NCBI GenBank assembly: GCA_020052615.1
Contig: JAGVOT010000123.1
Location: 152,047 to 216,046 of the forward strand
Length of the DNA: 64,000 bases
Reading direction: 5' to 3'
From: Nitrospirota bacterium
GTDB taxonomy: Bacteria; Nitrospirota; UBA9217
The translations under genes and the position numbers were made by a program. Under the pieces are notes generated by a model that did not search any database, had not been told where the DNA came from, and saw only the letters and a list, made by a program, of their open reading frames with translations. Each line of letters opens with the position of its first letter. Positions within the stretch are counted from its first letter, which is position 1. Positions 28,193-37,500 of the stretch are shown in pieces.

Positions 28193-29608
28193 ATGCCGAC
28201 CAGGCTCACGATCATCGGCGCCGGCCCCGGCGGCTATGTCGCCGCCATCAGGGCCGCCCAAAAAGGGGCGAAGGTGACGGTGGTGGAAGAGAGCGAGGTC
28301 GGCGGCACCTGCCTGAACTGGGGATGCATTCCCACGAAGACCCTCATCGCTTCTGCAGAAGCGCTGGACCATGCGCGCAACGCAGAAGAATACGGCATCG
28401 AACTGACCGGCGAGGTACGCTATAACCTGAACAAGATCCGCGAGCGCAAGGACAAGGTCGTCGCTACCCAGGTGAAAGGCATCCGCGCTCTTTTTAAAAG
28501 CCAGGGGATCACCCTGATCCCGGGAAAAGGCTCGTTTCTCTCCGCAAACGTCGTCCGCACGGTCCAGCAGGACGGCACCACCCAGGACATCCGATCCGAC
28601 CGGATCATCATCGCCACCGGCTCACGGCCGGCTCGCATCGCCGGCTTTCCCTTCGACGGCGAATCCGTCATGACGAGCGACGATGCTGTTCAATTGAAGA
28701 CCGTCCCCAAACATCTCCTGATCATCGGTGCAGGCGTTATAGGCTGCGAGTTCGCCTTCATCTACCGCTCTCTCGGCTCTGCCGTCACTCTTGCCGAACT
28801 ATTGCCCCGCGCTCTTTCCACCGAAGATGAGGACATGTCGTTCATTGTCGAGCGGGAACTGAAGAAGGCAAAGATCACGCTGATCACCTCGGTATCGGTT
28901 GCAACGATCAGGAGGACAGCCGACGGTGTGATATCCGCAGACCTTTCGAACGGGAAGCAGGTCACGGCCGATGCCGTCCTCGTCTCGATCGGCCGGTCCT
29001 TGAACACTGAGCGTCTCCGCCTGGAGGACGCCGGCCTGTCGGCCGGGAAACGCGGAGAGATCCCGGTGAACGACAAGATGGAGACGAATACCCCGGGGAT
29101 CTATGCGGTCGGTGATGTGACCGGCACCATGATGCTGGCCCATGTTGCGTCCCGGGAGGGTATCGTAGCAGCAGAGAACGCCCTGGGCGGAGATGAACGC
29201 ATGGACTACGCGGCGGTGCCGGCCGGGATATTCACGAGGCCCGAGATCGGCAGCGTCGGTCTCAGGGAACATCAGGCGCGGGAAAAGGGGATCGTCGTGC
29301 AAATAGGCAAATTTCCCTATAGGGCCTTGGGCAAGGCCCATGCTGCGGGAGAGATCACCGGCCTCTTCAAAGTGATAGCCGATGCGGCAACGGAGAAGGT
29401 CGTCGGTGTTCATATCTGCGGCGCCCGTGCTTCGGACCTCGTCCATGAAGGAGCCCTTGCAGTTCGCATGGGATTGACCGCGCGTCAGTTGGGGAATATG
29501 GTCCATGCGCATCCCACGTTCGCTGAAGGCATCGGGGAAGCAGCGGAAGATGTTCTCGGCAGTGCGATCCATGTGCCGGGAGACAAGAGGGATCGACAGA
29601 ACACTTGA
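28193..29608 (+). CDS. lpdA: Dihydrolipoyl dehydrogenase
   Basis: About 471 residues from the ATG at 28193, two bases after the gcvH stop; the frame continues upstream but into gcvH. IIGAGPGGYVAAIRAAQ binds FAD, and GGTCLNWGCIPTK holds the redox-active disulfide (CxxxxC). IIGAGVIGCEFA binds NAD. The C-terminal HAHPTFAEGIGEA supplies the catalytic His-Glu pair of the partner subunit. It reoxidises dihydrolipoyl groups on GcvH or on 2-oxoacid dehydrogenases, and the tight pairing with gcvH favours the former. Confidence 0.95.
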   Translation: MPTRLTIIGAGPGGYVAAIRAAQKGAKVTVVEESEVGGTCLNWGCIPTKTLIASAEALDHARNAEEYGIELTGEVRYNLNKIRERKDKVVATQVKGIRALFKSQGITLIPGKGSFLSANVVRTVQQDGTTQDIRSDRIIIATGSRPARIAGFPFDGESVMTSDDAVQLKTVPKHLLIIGAGVIGCEFAFIYRSLGSAVTLAELLPRALSTEDEDMSFIVERELKKAKITLITSVSVATIRRTADGVISADLSNGKQVTADAVLVSIGRSLNTERLRLEDAGLSAGKRGEIPVNDKMETNTPGIYAVGDVTGTMMLAHVASREGIVAAENALGGDERMDYAAVPAGIFTRPEIGSVGLREHQAREKGIVVQIGKFPYRALGKAHAAGEITGLFKVIADAATEKVVGVHICGARASDLVHEGALAVRMGLTARQLGNMVHAHPTFAEGIGEAAEDVLGSAIHVPGDKRDRQNT

Positions 29609-29679
29609 GAGAATATCTTCGTGCTTCGAACGGACGAAGAAGAGAAATTATTTTAAAAAGATATTTCGGTAAATGTACC

Positions 29680-29731
29680 TTTACGGAAACGCAATTTTCT
29701 GATACTATTAGTCAATATTTTCTAGTCAATA
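29680..29731 (+). promoter_or_regulatory. Candidate promoter and direct repeats before the cyclase gene
   Basis: TTTACG (29680-29685) and TACTAT (29703-29708) are 17 bases apart, and a TG one base before the -10 makes it an extended type. Downstream, TAGTCAATA occurs twice, at 29709-29717 and 29723-29731, 14 bases apart. This could be a binding site overlapping the start of transcription. An imperfect inverted repeat (29664-29673 with 29680-29689) overlaps the -35. Confidence 0.4.
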
Positions 29732-29762
29732 AATATAAAGTTGTTCACTTCGTTCGGTCTTT

Positions 29763-31694
29763 ATGAAAAATAAAATAATTATAGCGTTCGTAATTGCAGG
29801 TTTCGTCGTTGCATTCACCATCACCTCCTACCAGTTCGGTTACTTCGAACGAGCCGAAAATCTTGTCTACGATGTGAAGGCAAAGTTCTACCGATCACAG
29901 AAGGTCCCTCCCAAGAACATCAAGATCGTCCTCATTGACGACGCCTCGATCGCTGCACTGGAAAATGTGGCAGGCAGATGGCCCTGGCCCCGGGCGATAT
30001 ATTCTGACCTGCTCGATTTTCTAACGACCTATGGCGGCGCCAAGGCGGTCCTGTTCGATATCCTGTTCACCGAACGATATGATGAAGTGAACGATCAGGC
30101 GCTGGTCGATGCGACACAGAGCTCTCAGAACGTCGTTCATAGCATGGTCATCAAACATGAGCAGCCGGACAAGGAAAAGAAATACAATATCCAGCTGAGC
30201 CGCCCCATGCCCGAGGACTTTCAGAGGAAATATGCCCTCCGAAACGTGCTGGGGTCCATGACACTTCCCCCGTCTGAACAAAACAACGACTATTCTCTCC
30301 CGATTGCCGGACTTCGGACCGCTTCCCGCGGCGTTGCCGTGGTCGAGTTCCCGCCTGATCTGGACGGCGTGCTCAGAAGAACAAGGCCTCTTCGTGAGTA
30401 TCAGAATGCCTACTATCCGGTCCTGGGACTCACCCCTTTTATCGATGACACGACGAAGATAATCATCGGAGAGAATGCTATCCAGATCAATGACCGCATC
30501 CTGCCCATCGACGCGAGCGGGAACTATCTCATCAACATGTACGACATAGAACGTGCGGAGCCCATCTCCGCCGGAGGCATCTTCGCTTCCCTTCAGAAGA
30601 TCCGCCAGGGTGATGTCGAAGATCTCATCGTGAATCCCGAGGAGTTCAAGGACAGCATCGTATTCGTGGGCGTCAGCGCGATTGGCGGCGCTGACCTCAA
30701 GGCAACACCGCTTTCGACCCGCACCCCCGGCGTTATTATGCACGTTTCGCTCGCGAGCAACTACCTCCTGAACGACTTTTTGATGCCTCCTGACCGGCGT
30801 CTGACCATCCTGTCGGTCCTGGCGGGCGTGTTTCTCACGACGGGGTTCGTGTTTTTTTCAAAACGATTCCTCATGCGCGCGTCGTTCCCCCTGGCCATCC
30901 TGGCTGCCTACGGCGCTTACTCGCTCGTCGCCTTTCAGTCGAATATGATCGTGGAGGCCGTACCGTTCGTCTTTGCCACGGTGACGAGCGGATTCCTGTC
31001 GTTCGGGTATCTGACCTTCACCGAGGCCGTGGAAAAACGGCGCGTTTCCCAGCTCTTCACCCAGTACGTCTCCAAGGATGTCCTGCACGAAGTGCTGCAT
31101 AATTACAAGGAATATCAAAAGGCCGCGTCGGGAACGAAAGTGGAGCTCACGGTCCTGTTCTCGGACATCCGCGGCTTTACGACCATCTCGGAAACGACCC
31201 CGCCGGAAAAGATCGTGGAAATGCTGAACATCCATTTCACGATCATGGCGGACATTATCCTGAGGCACAACGGCACCATCGACAAGTATATCGGCGATGC
31301 GATCATGGCGTTCTGGGGTGCGCCCGTCAGAATGGCCGATCACGCCGAGCAGGCCGTACTCGCGGGTAAAGAGATGATCGAGGCGCTCGAGCAGGTCAAT
31401 GCGGCCCTTCGGGAGAGAGGTCTCGACATGGAGGTCAAGATCGGGGTCGGCATCAATACCGGAGTTGCCACGATCGGTGAGATCGGATCGGAGAAAAAAA
31501 AGAACTACACGATCGTAGGAGACACGGTAAATCTCGCGTCGAGGCTGGAGAGCATCACCAAGGAATACAAAAGCCCGCTGATCTACTCGGAATACACCCA
31601 TGAGCAGATCAAGGACAAGATCGCAGGACGATTGCTGGGCAATGTCAAGGTGAAGGGTCGTGAGAAACCGGTCGATATCTATACAATGAACTAG
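29763..31694 (+). CDS. CHASE2-domain class III adenylate/guanylate cyclase
   Basis: A 643-residue protein with an N-terminal membrane helix (about residues 4-24) and an extracytoplasmic CHASE2 sensor domain (about 30-330), in which VLIDDASIAALE and RWPWPRAIYSDLL are typical. Three more helices follow (about 345-425), then a C-terminal cyclase domain. The metal-binding aspartates are D468 in LFSDIRGFT and D512 in YIGDAIMAFWG. IVGDTVNLASRLES contributes the substrate-binding region. It would make cAMP (or less likely cGMP) in response to an unknown periplasmic signal. It heads a run of envelope genes. Confidence 0.93.
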   Translation: MKNKIIIAFVIAGFVVAFTITSYQFGYFERAENLVYDVKAKFYRSQKVPPKNIKIVLIDDASIAALENVAGRWPWPRAIYSDLLDFLTTYGGAKAVLFDILFTERYDEVNDQALVDATQSSQNVVHSMVIKHEQPDKEKKYNIQLSRPMPEDFQRKYALRNVLGSMTLPPSEQNNDYSLPIAGLRTASRGVAVVEFPPDLDGVLRRTRPLREYQNAYYPVLGLTPFIDDTTKIIIGENAIQINDRILPIDASGNYLINMYDIERAEPISAGGIFASLQKIRQGDVEDLIVNPEEFKDSIVFVGVSAIGGADLKATPLSTRTPGVIMHVSLASNYLLNDFLMPPDRRLTILSVLAGVFLTTGFVFFSKRFLMRASFPLAILAAYGAYSLVAFQSNMIVEAVPFVFATVTSGFLSFGYLTFTEAVEKRRVSQLFTQYVSKDVLHEVLHNYKEYQKAASGTKVELTVLFSDIRGFTTISETTPPEKIVEMLNIHFTIMADIILRHNGTIDKYIGDAIMAFWGAPVRMADHAEQAVLAGKEMIEALEQVNAALRERGLDMEVKIGVGINTGVATIGEIGSEKKKNYTIVGDTVNLASRLESITKEYKSPLIYSEYTHEQIKDKIAGRLLGNVKVKGREKPVDIYTMN

Positions 31695-31806
31695 GCTGGC
31701 TCCCTGTCGATAGCGTCCGGAGCTATGCTGCTCACAGTGCATCATGTCGTCGTCTCCGAAAAGAAGGAAAGTAGCGATGAACATATGGAAAACCGGGAGG
31801 TGTCGT

Positions 31807-32301
31807 ATGAATACAAAAAGGATCTTCGTCAATCTTGTGATATCCCTTGTCGTGTGCTTGATCGCGCTCCAGGCCTCCGCCCAGGAAACCTACTATGTCC
31901 AGAGCGTCAAGGCCAAGGTGCATTCCGCTCCCTCCTTTAAGGCGAGCGTCCTCGGCGAAGCCAGCAGAGGAACGCGACTTAACTCGATCGGCAGGAGCGG
32001 GAGTTGGCTAAAGGTCAGCTATTACGGCAAGGATGGTTACGTCGCGGCCATCCTGGTTTCAGTATCTCCTCCGATGGCTAAACACACCATGATCAAAGCC
32101 GGAGATGCGGATTTTCAGCAGGGCGTACGCAGACGCGCATCGACATATACCAGCGCAGCCGCTGCGAGGGGACTTGCTGCTGACGACCGCAGAAGGCTCA
32201 GCGGAGAGGACAGGCTCGACTATGACGGTCTGGAGAGGGTTGAAAAATACACTATATCGGACGCCGAGCTGACGAAGTTCATGGAAGGGGGGAAAATATG
32301 A
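31807..32301 (+). CDS. Exported SH3-domain protein
   Basis: About 164 residues from the ATG at 31807, preceded by GGGAGG; in-frame ATGs at 31744 and 31777 are less likely. A signal peptide (about residues 4-24, ending near ASAQ) leads into a bacterial SH3 domain (about 27-85), with VQSVKAKVHSAPSFKASVLGE and GSWLKVSYYGKDGYV. Such domains bind peptidoglycan or proteins in the periplasm. The rest (about 100-160) is charged and Ala/Arg-rich. Its stop overlaps the M48 protease start by 4 bases, so the two proteins are probably made together. Confidence 0.82.
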   Translation: MNTKRIFVNLVISLVVCLIALQASAQETYYVQSVKAKVHSAPSFKASVLGEASRGTRLNSIGRSGSWLKVSYYGKDGYVAAILVSVSPPMAKHTMIKAGDADFQQGVRRRASTYTSAAAARGLAADDRRRLSGEDRLDYDGLERVEKYTISDAELTKFMEGGKI

Positions 32302-33143
32302 GAAGAGCAAGCGTGCTCGTATTCCTTCTTGTGCTCATGTCCGTCGCCATGCCCGATGCGGTCATGTCCGCGGATGACCAGCCATGGCGGCAACGGGTCT
32401 CTGCAGCGCCCCCTGAAATGACGAGCGATGATGTCACCGAGGAAATCCGTTTCGGCCGTGAGGTAGCAGCAAGATTATTGGGCCGGTACGGCCTGTATGC
32501 GAACGATCCGCTGACAAAATATGTCAATCTCGTAGGCCAATCACTCGCAGCCTATTCCAACAGGCCGGAACTGAAATATCACTTCGCTGTCCTGAATACG
32601 TCCGAAATAAACGCCTATGCCGCTCCGGGAGGCTATATATTCATCACCAAAGGCGCGATCGACAAGATGCAGGACGAGTCCGAGCTGGCAGGCGTCATCG
32701 CCCATGAGATGGGCCATATCAACGGGAAGCATGTGGTCAAGGAACTGGATATCAAGGCGACGGAAGGATCCGCAGCCGCGGGTCTGGCACGGCTGATCGG
32801 AGGAGGGACTGAATCAGCGCGTATCGCCTTCTCCAAGGCCGTGGATAAGGCCATGGACACGCTGTTCACGACTGGTTACAAGCGCGAGGACGAGATCGAA
32901 GCTGACAAAGGATCGGTCATGCAGTGCGCCGTGGCAGGTTATGATCCTGCGGGCCTGATCCGCTATTTTGAACGGATAAGCGCTGCGAAAGGCAAGTCGA
33001 CCGAGGTACTCGACAAGACCCATCCTGCCTATGATGCCCGCATCATCCTGCTGAAAGATTCGATTACGGCCGCAGCGATCGACACTGCCGCACTGAAGAC
33101 CTATAAGGAACGTTTTGCCGAAGCCATGAAAACCAAAAAATAG
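32298..33143 (+). CDS. Periplasmic M48-family metalloprotease
   Basis: A 281-residue protein with a signal peptide (about residues 5-24). VIAHEMGHINGKH gives the zinc site H136-E137-H140, and the EIEAD segment (residues 199-203) supplies the third ligand, as in the BepA/LoiP/YcaL-like M48 group. TFAYAAPGGYIFIT-type sequence (NAYAAPGGYIFITKG) is the usual strand before the helix. Such proteases check outer-membrane protein assembly or degrade damaged proteins. It is coupled to the SH3 protein upstream, and a FadL-type porin follows 47 bases later. No TPR domain is attached. Confidence 0.92.
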   Translation: MRRASVLVFLLVLMSVAMPDAVMSADDQPWRQRVSAAPPEMTSDDVTEEIRFGREVAARLLGRYGLYANDPLTKYVNLVGQSLAAYSNRPELKYHFAVLNTSEINAYAAPGGYIFITKGAIDKMQDESELAGVIAHEMGHINGKHVVKELDIKATEGSAAAGLARLIGGGTESARIAFSKAVDKAMDTLFTTGYKREDEIEADKGSVMQCAVAGYDPAGLIRYFERISAAKGKSTEVLDKTHPAYDARIILLKDSITAAAIDTAALKTYKERFAEAMKTKK

Positions 33144-33190
33144 CGCGTTGTTGCGTGAAATACAATCTCTTCGACCCGGTGGAGGTATCT

Positions 33191-34444
33191 ATGTCTTTTC
33201 GAAAGTTCAGCGCAGCAATGGCGATGGTCTTCATTCTTATGGTGATGACCGGTGTTTCGACCGCAGATGAGTTCCATTACAACAATTTGCTGATCGGTGA
33301 CAGGGCAACGGGCATGGGCGGCGCCTATACCGGCGTTTCCGACGATCCCAGCGGACTGTATTACAACCCGGCGGGAATCGTCTACACGACCGGCAGGAAC
33401 CTTTCCGCAAGCGTCAACGCTTACTACAATACGAAAAAGGAATATAAGAATGTCATCGGCGGGAACGGATGGGAACGCAAGGCGACCTCGCTCCTCCCCA
33501 ACTTCTTCGGCATCGTGCAGCCCCTCGGAAAATTAAAGTTCGGATTCTCCTATGCCGTTCCCGATTCAATAAAAGAGGACCAGGACCAGACGTTCGCCGG
33601 ACCCCTTCCCACCGCGCTGGGTTCTCCGGCAAACAGTTATACCATCAATTTCAACAACGAGGACAACACCACCCTCATCGGACCATCGATCGCCGGCGAA
33701 CTGACGAACAGCCTTTCCGCCGGTCTCACGCTGTATCTGTACCATCGCAGCAACCAGACCATCTTGAACCAGTTCATTATGCTGCAGGATGGCAGATATG
33801 AATGGCAGAACCAGTACATCGAAAAGGTAGAGCGCGGCTATAAACCGGTCCTTGGCCTTATGTTCACTCCTGCCGAAAAGCTGTCGATCGGAGTATCCTT
33901 TGCCAGGATCTTCATCTACAATTCATCGACTACAAGCCAGGCGACGTTTAAGGACGCCGACGCAGCAACACCAGATGATGTCACGCCCCCCACGGGTGGG
34001 CCGCCGTCTGAGAAAAGGAAATACCCCTACGAACTGCGGATCGGTGCCGGTTACTTTCCTTCGAGCAGCCTCCTGGTGAGCGCTGATGCCGTCTACTACA
34101 CGAAAGTATCCGATCCGGTCAATGGGGACCGCGTGGATGTGTTGAACCTGGCGATCGGTACCGAATACTTCCTGAACAAAAGCTGGGCGCTCCGGGGCGG
34201 GATCTTTTCCGACATGGCAAATACGCCCGAACTCGATCCGACCCGCACCAATCAGGATGAGAAGATCGACCTCTACGGCGTGAGCATGAGCATCAGCAAC
34301 TTCAGCAGGAACACCTCGATCACGCTGGGCGGTTCCCTGACCATGGGATCAGGAAAAGCCCAGATCCTGGGAGGGAGCACGGAGATCCAGAGCGTCGATC
34401 AGGCCGGCTGGATGATGTTCCTGTCATCGTCGTATGCGTACTAA
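33191..34444 (+). CDS. FadL/OmpP1-type outer-membrane porin
   Basis: About 417 residues from the ATG at 33191, which has GGAGG upstream. After a signal peptide (about residues 8-25), the ATGMGGAYTGVSDDPSGLYY segment followed by NPAGI is the OmpP1/FadL/TodX hallmark of the N-terminal hatch. The remainder alternates polar and hydrophobic residues as expected of a beta barrel and ends in FLSSSYAY. FadL proteins let hydrophobic compounds across the outer membrane; the substrate here is unknown. It stands between an M48 protease and a giant lipoprotein gene. Confidence 0.85.
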   Translation: MSFRKFSAAMAMVFILMVMTGVSTADEFHYNNLLIGDRATGMGGAYTGVSDDPSGLYYNPAGIVYTTGRNLSASVNAYYNTKKEYKNVIGGNGWERKATSLLPNFFGIVQPLGKLKFGFSYAVPDSIKEDQDQTFAGPLPTALGSPANSYTINFNNEDNTTLIGPSIAGELTNSLSAGLTLYLYHRSNQTILNQFIMLQDGRYEWQNQYIEKVERGYKPVLGLMFTPAEKLSIGVSFARIFIYNSSTTSQATFKDADAATPDDVTPPTGGPPSEKRKYPYELRIGAGYFPSSSLLVSADAVYYTKVSDPVNGDRVDVLNLAIGTEYFLNKSWALRGGIFSDMANTPELDPTRTNQDEKIDLYGVSMSISNFSRNTSITLGGSLTMGSGKAQILGGSTEIQSVDQAGWMMFLSSSYAY

Positions 34445-34482
34445 GGAATTGACCTCGAGATCAGTCGCAGGTGATTAATAAC

Positions 34483-34511
34483 TTGACTGCAAGTCCCAAA
34501 AGTTTTAGCAT
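34483..34511 (+). promoter_or_regulatory. Candidate promoter of the giant lipoprotein gene
   Basis: TTGACT (34483-34488), a 17-base spacer and TAGCAT (34506-34511) are placed 40 bases before the ATG at 34552. The -35 is good and the -10 modest. A purine-rich AGGGGGG follows as ribosome site. Confidence 0.45.
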
Positions 34512-34551
34512 AGCATATATTATTTGTGCAAATCAGGGTAGGGGGGTACGC

Positions 34552-37500
34552 ATGAAAAGGCTTCTTACTGTCTCACGATACTCAGTAGTTCTCCTATGTT
34601 TACTGATAGTTATGTGTGGATGCAGCGGCTCGGGCAAGGGAGGAACCTTCGGAAGCGGCTCCGGTTCAACGGTCGTTTCAGGCAAGGTCACCTTGTCCGC
34701 ATCGATTACCGGACAGAAACCATCGCTCAAAGAGATGTTCAGCGTCCCGATCGGGAAACCCGGCTCAAAGTCCTATCATGAAATGACCCGCGGCCTCCCT
34801 GTGGATGGTCTCCAGAAAATGCTGGGAGCTCCTGGAGATGCTTCACCGCTCTCCAATGCGACCGTAGACCTCTATGATGCGGACCACCCGGAATGGCTTT
34901 TCCCGGTTGCGACCGGAAGCACGGATTCTGGCGGCAATTACTCGCTGTCGACCATGACCAATGCCACGAAGAATGAGGGAGCTGGATATTTGGACGGATC
35001 GACCATCCCCGTCGGTAACTATACGCTGGTTGCCTCCAAGGGCGGCATCGGCCAGCAGCCGGTTGTCGCGGTTCAGACGATCGTGACCCAGTTCGAGGGC
35101 GCTGTTCCCAACGTCAATTTTGAGGTCCTTCCGAGCGATGTGGCGCCGGCGGTCGTGTCGATCCTTGGTCTCAGGAAGAACACCGACGGGACCGAGACAT
35201 GGGGCGGTTCGACGACCGCCCATCCGGTGAGTGCGGCGATCCAGATCGTGTTCAGCATGCCGATGGTCCGCCAGTACCTTGAGGCCGTCGAGATCGAGTC
35301 GACCGATGGAGGAACGGTTCCCACGGGCAAATGGTCGCTTTCCGCTGACTGGCTCACGGCAACCTACTACTTCGATTCCGGACAGGAGCTTTCCCTCGGC
35401 AAGACCTATACCGTGACCATCTACGGGAGTGACGATGCTGTCAACGCCAAAGCGGTGAATGTCTATGGTAACCCCATAGAAGAGACCGCCGTTGCCACAT
35501 TCGTCGCTTCAGCGGCGGACACGCTCAGCCCCACTGTGCAGTGGAACAGCCCGACGGTCATCGACATGGGCAGCCTGGTCGACGTAACGCAGTCCTTCAG
35601 GATCGAGACGAACGAGATCATTGACGTGAACGGAGTGCGTCTCACCGGAAGTCCGAGCATCGGTGTGAAACCCGGTGTCGTTTTTCTCGGCAAGAGCAGC
35701 AGCGGCCTCTACGTCTACGAATTTGTCCTCGGTGAACCACTGATACTCAATCAGTCCTACTCGCTCTCGGTGAGCGGAGGAAAGGACATGTCCGGCCATG
35801 CGATGAACGTTCTGACCGGCTCCATCAAGACCAAGGACGCCGCCAATACCCCCGGCATCGATCCGGCCGCGAATTCCGATACCCAGAACATGCAGGCCCG
35901 GGTCAAGTCGCTTTTCGGCCGATGGGTGCGATCGCTCAACGACCGGAACCTTGCCCAGTTCCAGGCTCTCATGTCGCCGGAGTTCTACATGGAGTACGAT
36001 ACCACTCGCGGCATCAGCACGAAGACCGACATCAACCGCGACGGCAGGTACAGCATCTCCGAGTTCAGCAGGATGATCAAGAACGAGGCCTTCGCCAACT
36101 GGGATTTCTGCGGCACGACGATCACCGGCGTCATTTCCCCGGTCGCGGGCACGTCCATCAACACCTATCCGCTGGAGGACAAGGCTGATTTCGAATTCAA
36201 GTTGAAGGGCGTCAATACGGTGAACAGCCAGCAGTGTTCCGAGTCGGCTCCGCGGGAATCCTTCTATGCGACCGTCAAGTTCAAGAACGGCATGTGGAGG
36301 CTGGTGCGCGCTTCGGAAGGCATCGATACGCGGGACAAGACCCTGACCACCCATGAATTGATCACGCACAGTTTATATCGCATTTACGGCTATTCCCTGC
36401 CTGTTGAAACGGACATTGAAGATCCCAGCATAGGCAGCTCGTTCGCGGAGGTCCCAAACACACCGGGTTCCCCGCTCAGCCTCACGGATGCTGATTTCCG
36501 CTGGAACGCAGTGCAGGGCGTGCAGACCTACATCGTCGTGGTCGCCGATGCCCGGAATCCTAACTCGGGAAGGGCGTATGCATTCCCGTCGAGTGTTCTC
36601 AGCGCTGTCAGTACGGCGGACTGGCAGGCTGATCTCGGTGGAAGGGATGTAAGCACAAAATTCGGCTTCGGGAACATGGGAGGCCCCGGCGGGCCGAACG
36701 CGTCGAAACGGAACCTGAATATGGGCGGTTTCAACTTCGTCGAAGGCGGCCGCTACTACTGGGAGGTCGTGGGTCTGGCAACCGTCAAGTATGATGAAGT
36801 TCAGGGCCAGCCGCTGTCAGTTCTCTTAGGGGACATCACCCATGCGTCGAGAGTCAAGTATTTTACGGTCGAGGGCGTATTCCCCGATCTGCGGGTGATG
36901 GTGAAACCCGGCACGAACCCGAATGCGTCTCCTGTTGCGTACGCATCGAACCTGAACGGCTATGACGTCGGCTCGGCTTTCCAGGCCACGGTGACGATAG
37001 AATCCCCGAACCCGAATTCATCGGGTGATATCTGGTTGTCGGGGTCGGTCTTCACCCAGGACACCCTGTCTTTTGACCAGCCGCCCTCGGGCGAACCGGT
37101 TGGCGTTGCCACCTATACGGTAACGCTTTACCAGGGATGGAACTATGTGCAGATATGCAATTCAGGAAGTTTCAATTATCTCTGCAGGAGCTTCGGCATC
37201 CTGACACGGGGGGGCAAACCGCCGATCATCGACGTCTGGGAGGTCATCGACGACATCGGGAACACCGTCAACGGCGATGCGAGCAGGTATTTCGTCTCCA
37301 CGACCGGAGCAAAAAAGGCCGTTGTCCAGGGCGGTACCGACTGCAGCCTGATGCAGATAGACGTCAATCTCGAGAACTTCGAACTAGGCGCGCGGGAGTA
37401 CTTCCCGATCCCGGTCTTCGACGACGGGAACGGGAACTGCACCTATTCGTTCCAGACCAACATCTACAAGGGCGACAACTGGATCACTCTGAGCGGATAC

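Noticed and set aside
30858-31832. 324-residue open frame on the - strand opposite the cyclase gene
   Set aside because: Mirror of the cyclase domain coding sequence; no ribosome site or homologous motif.
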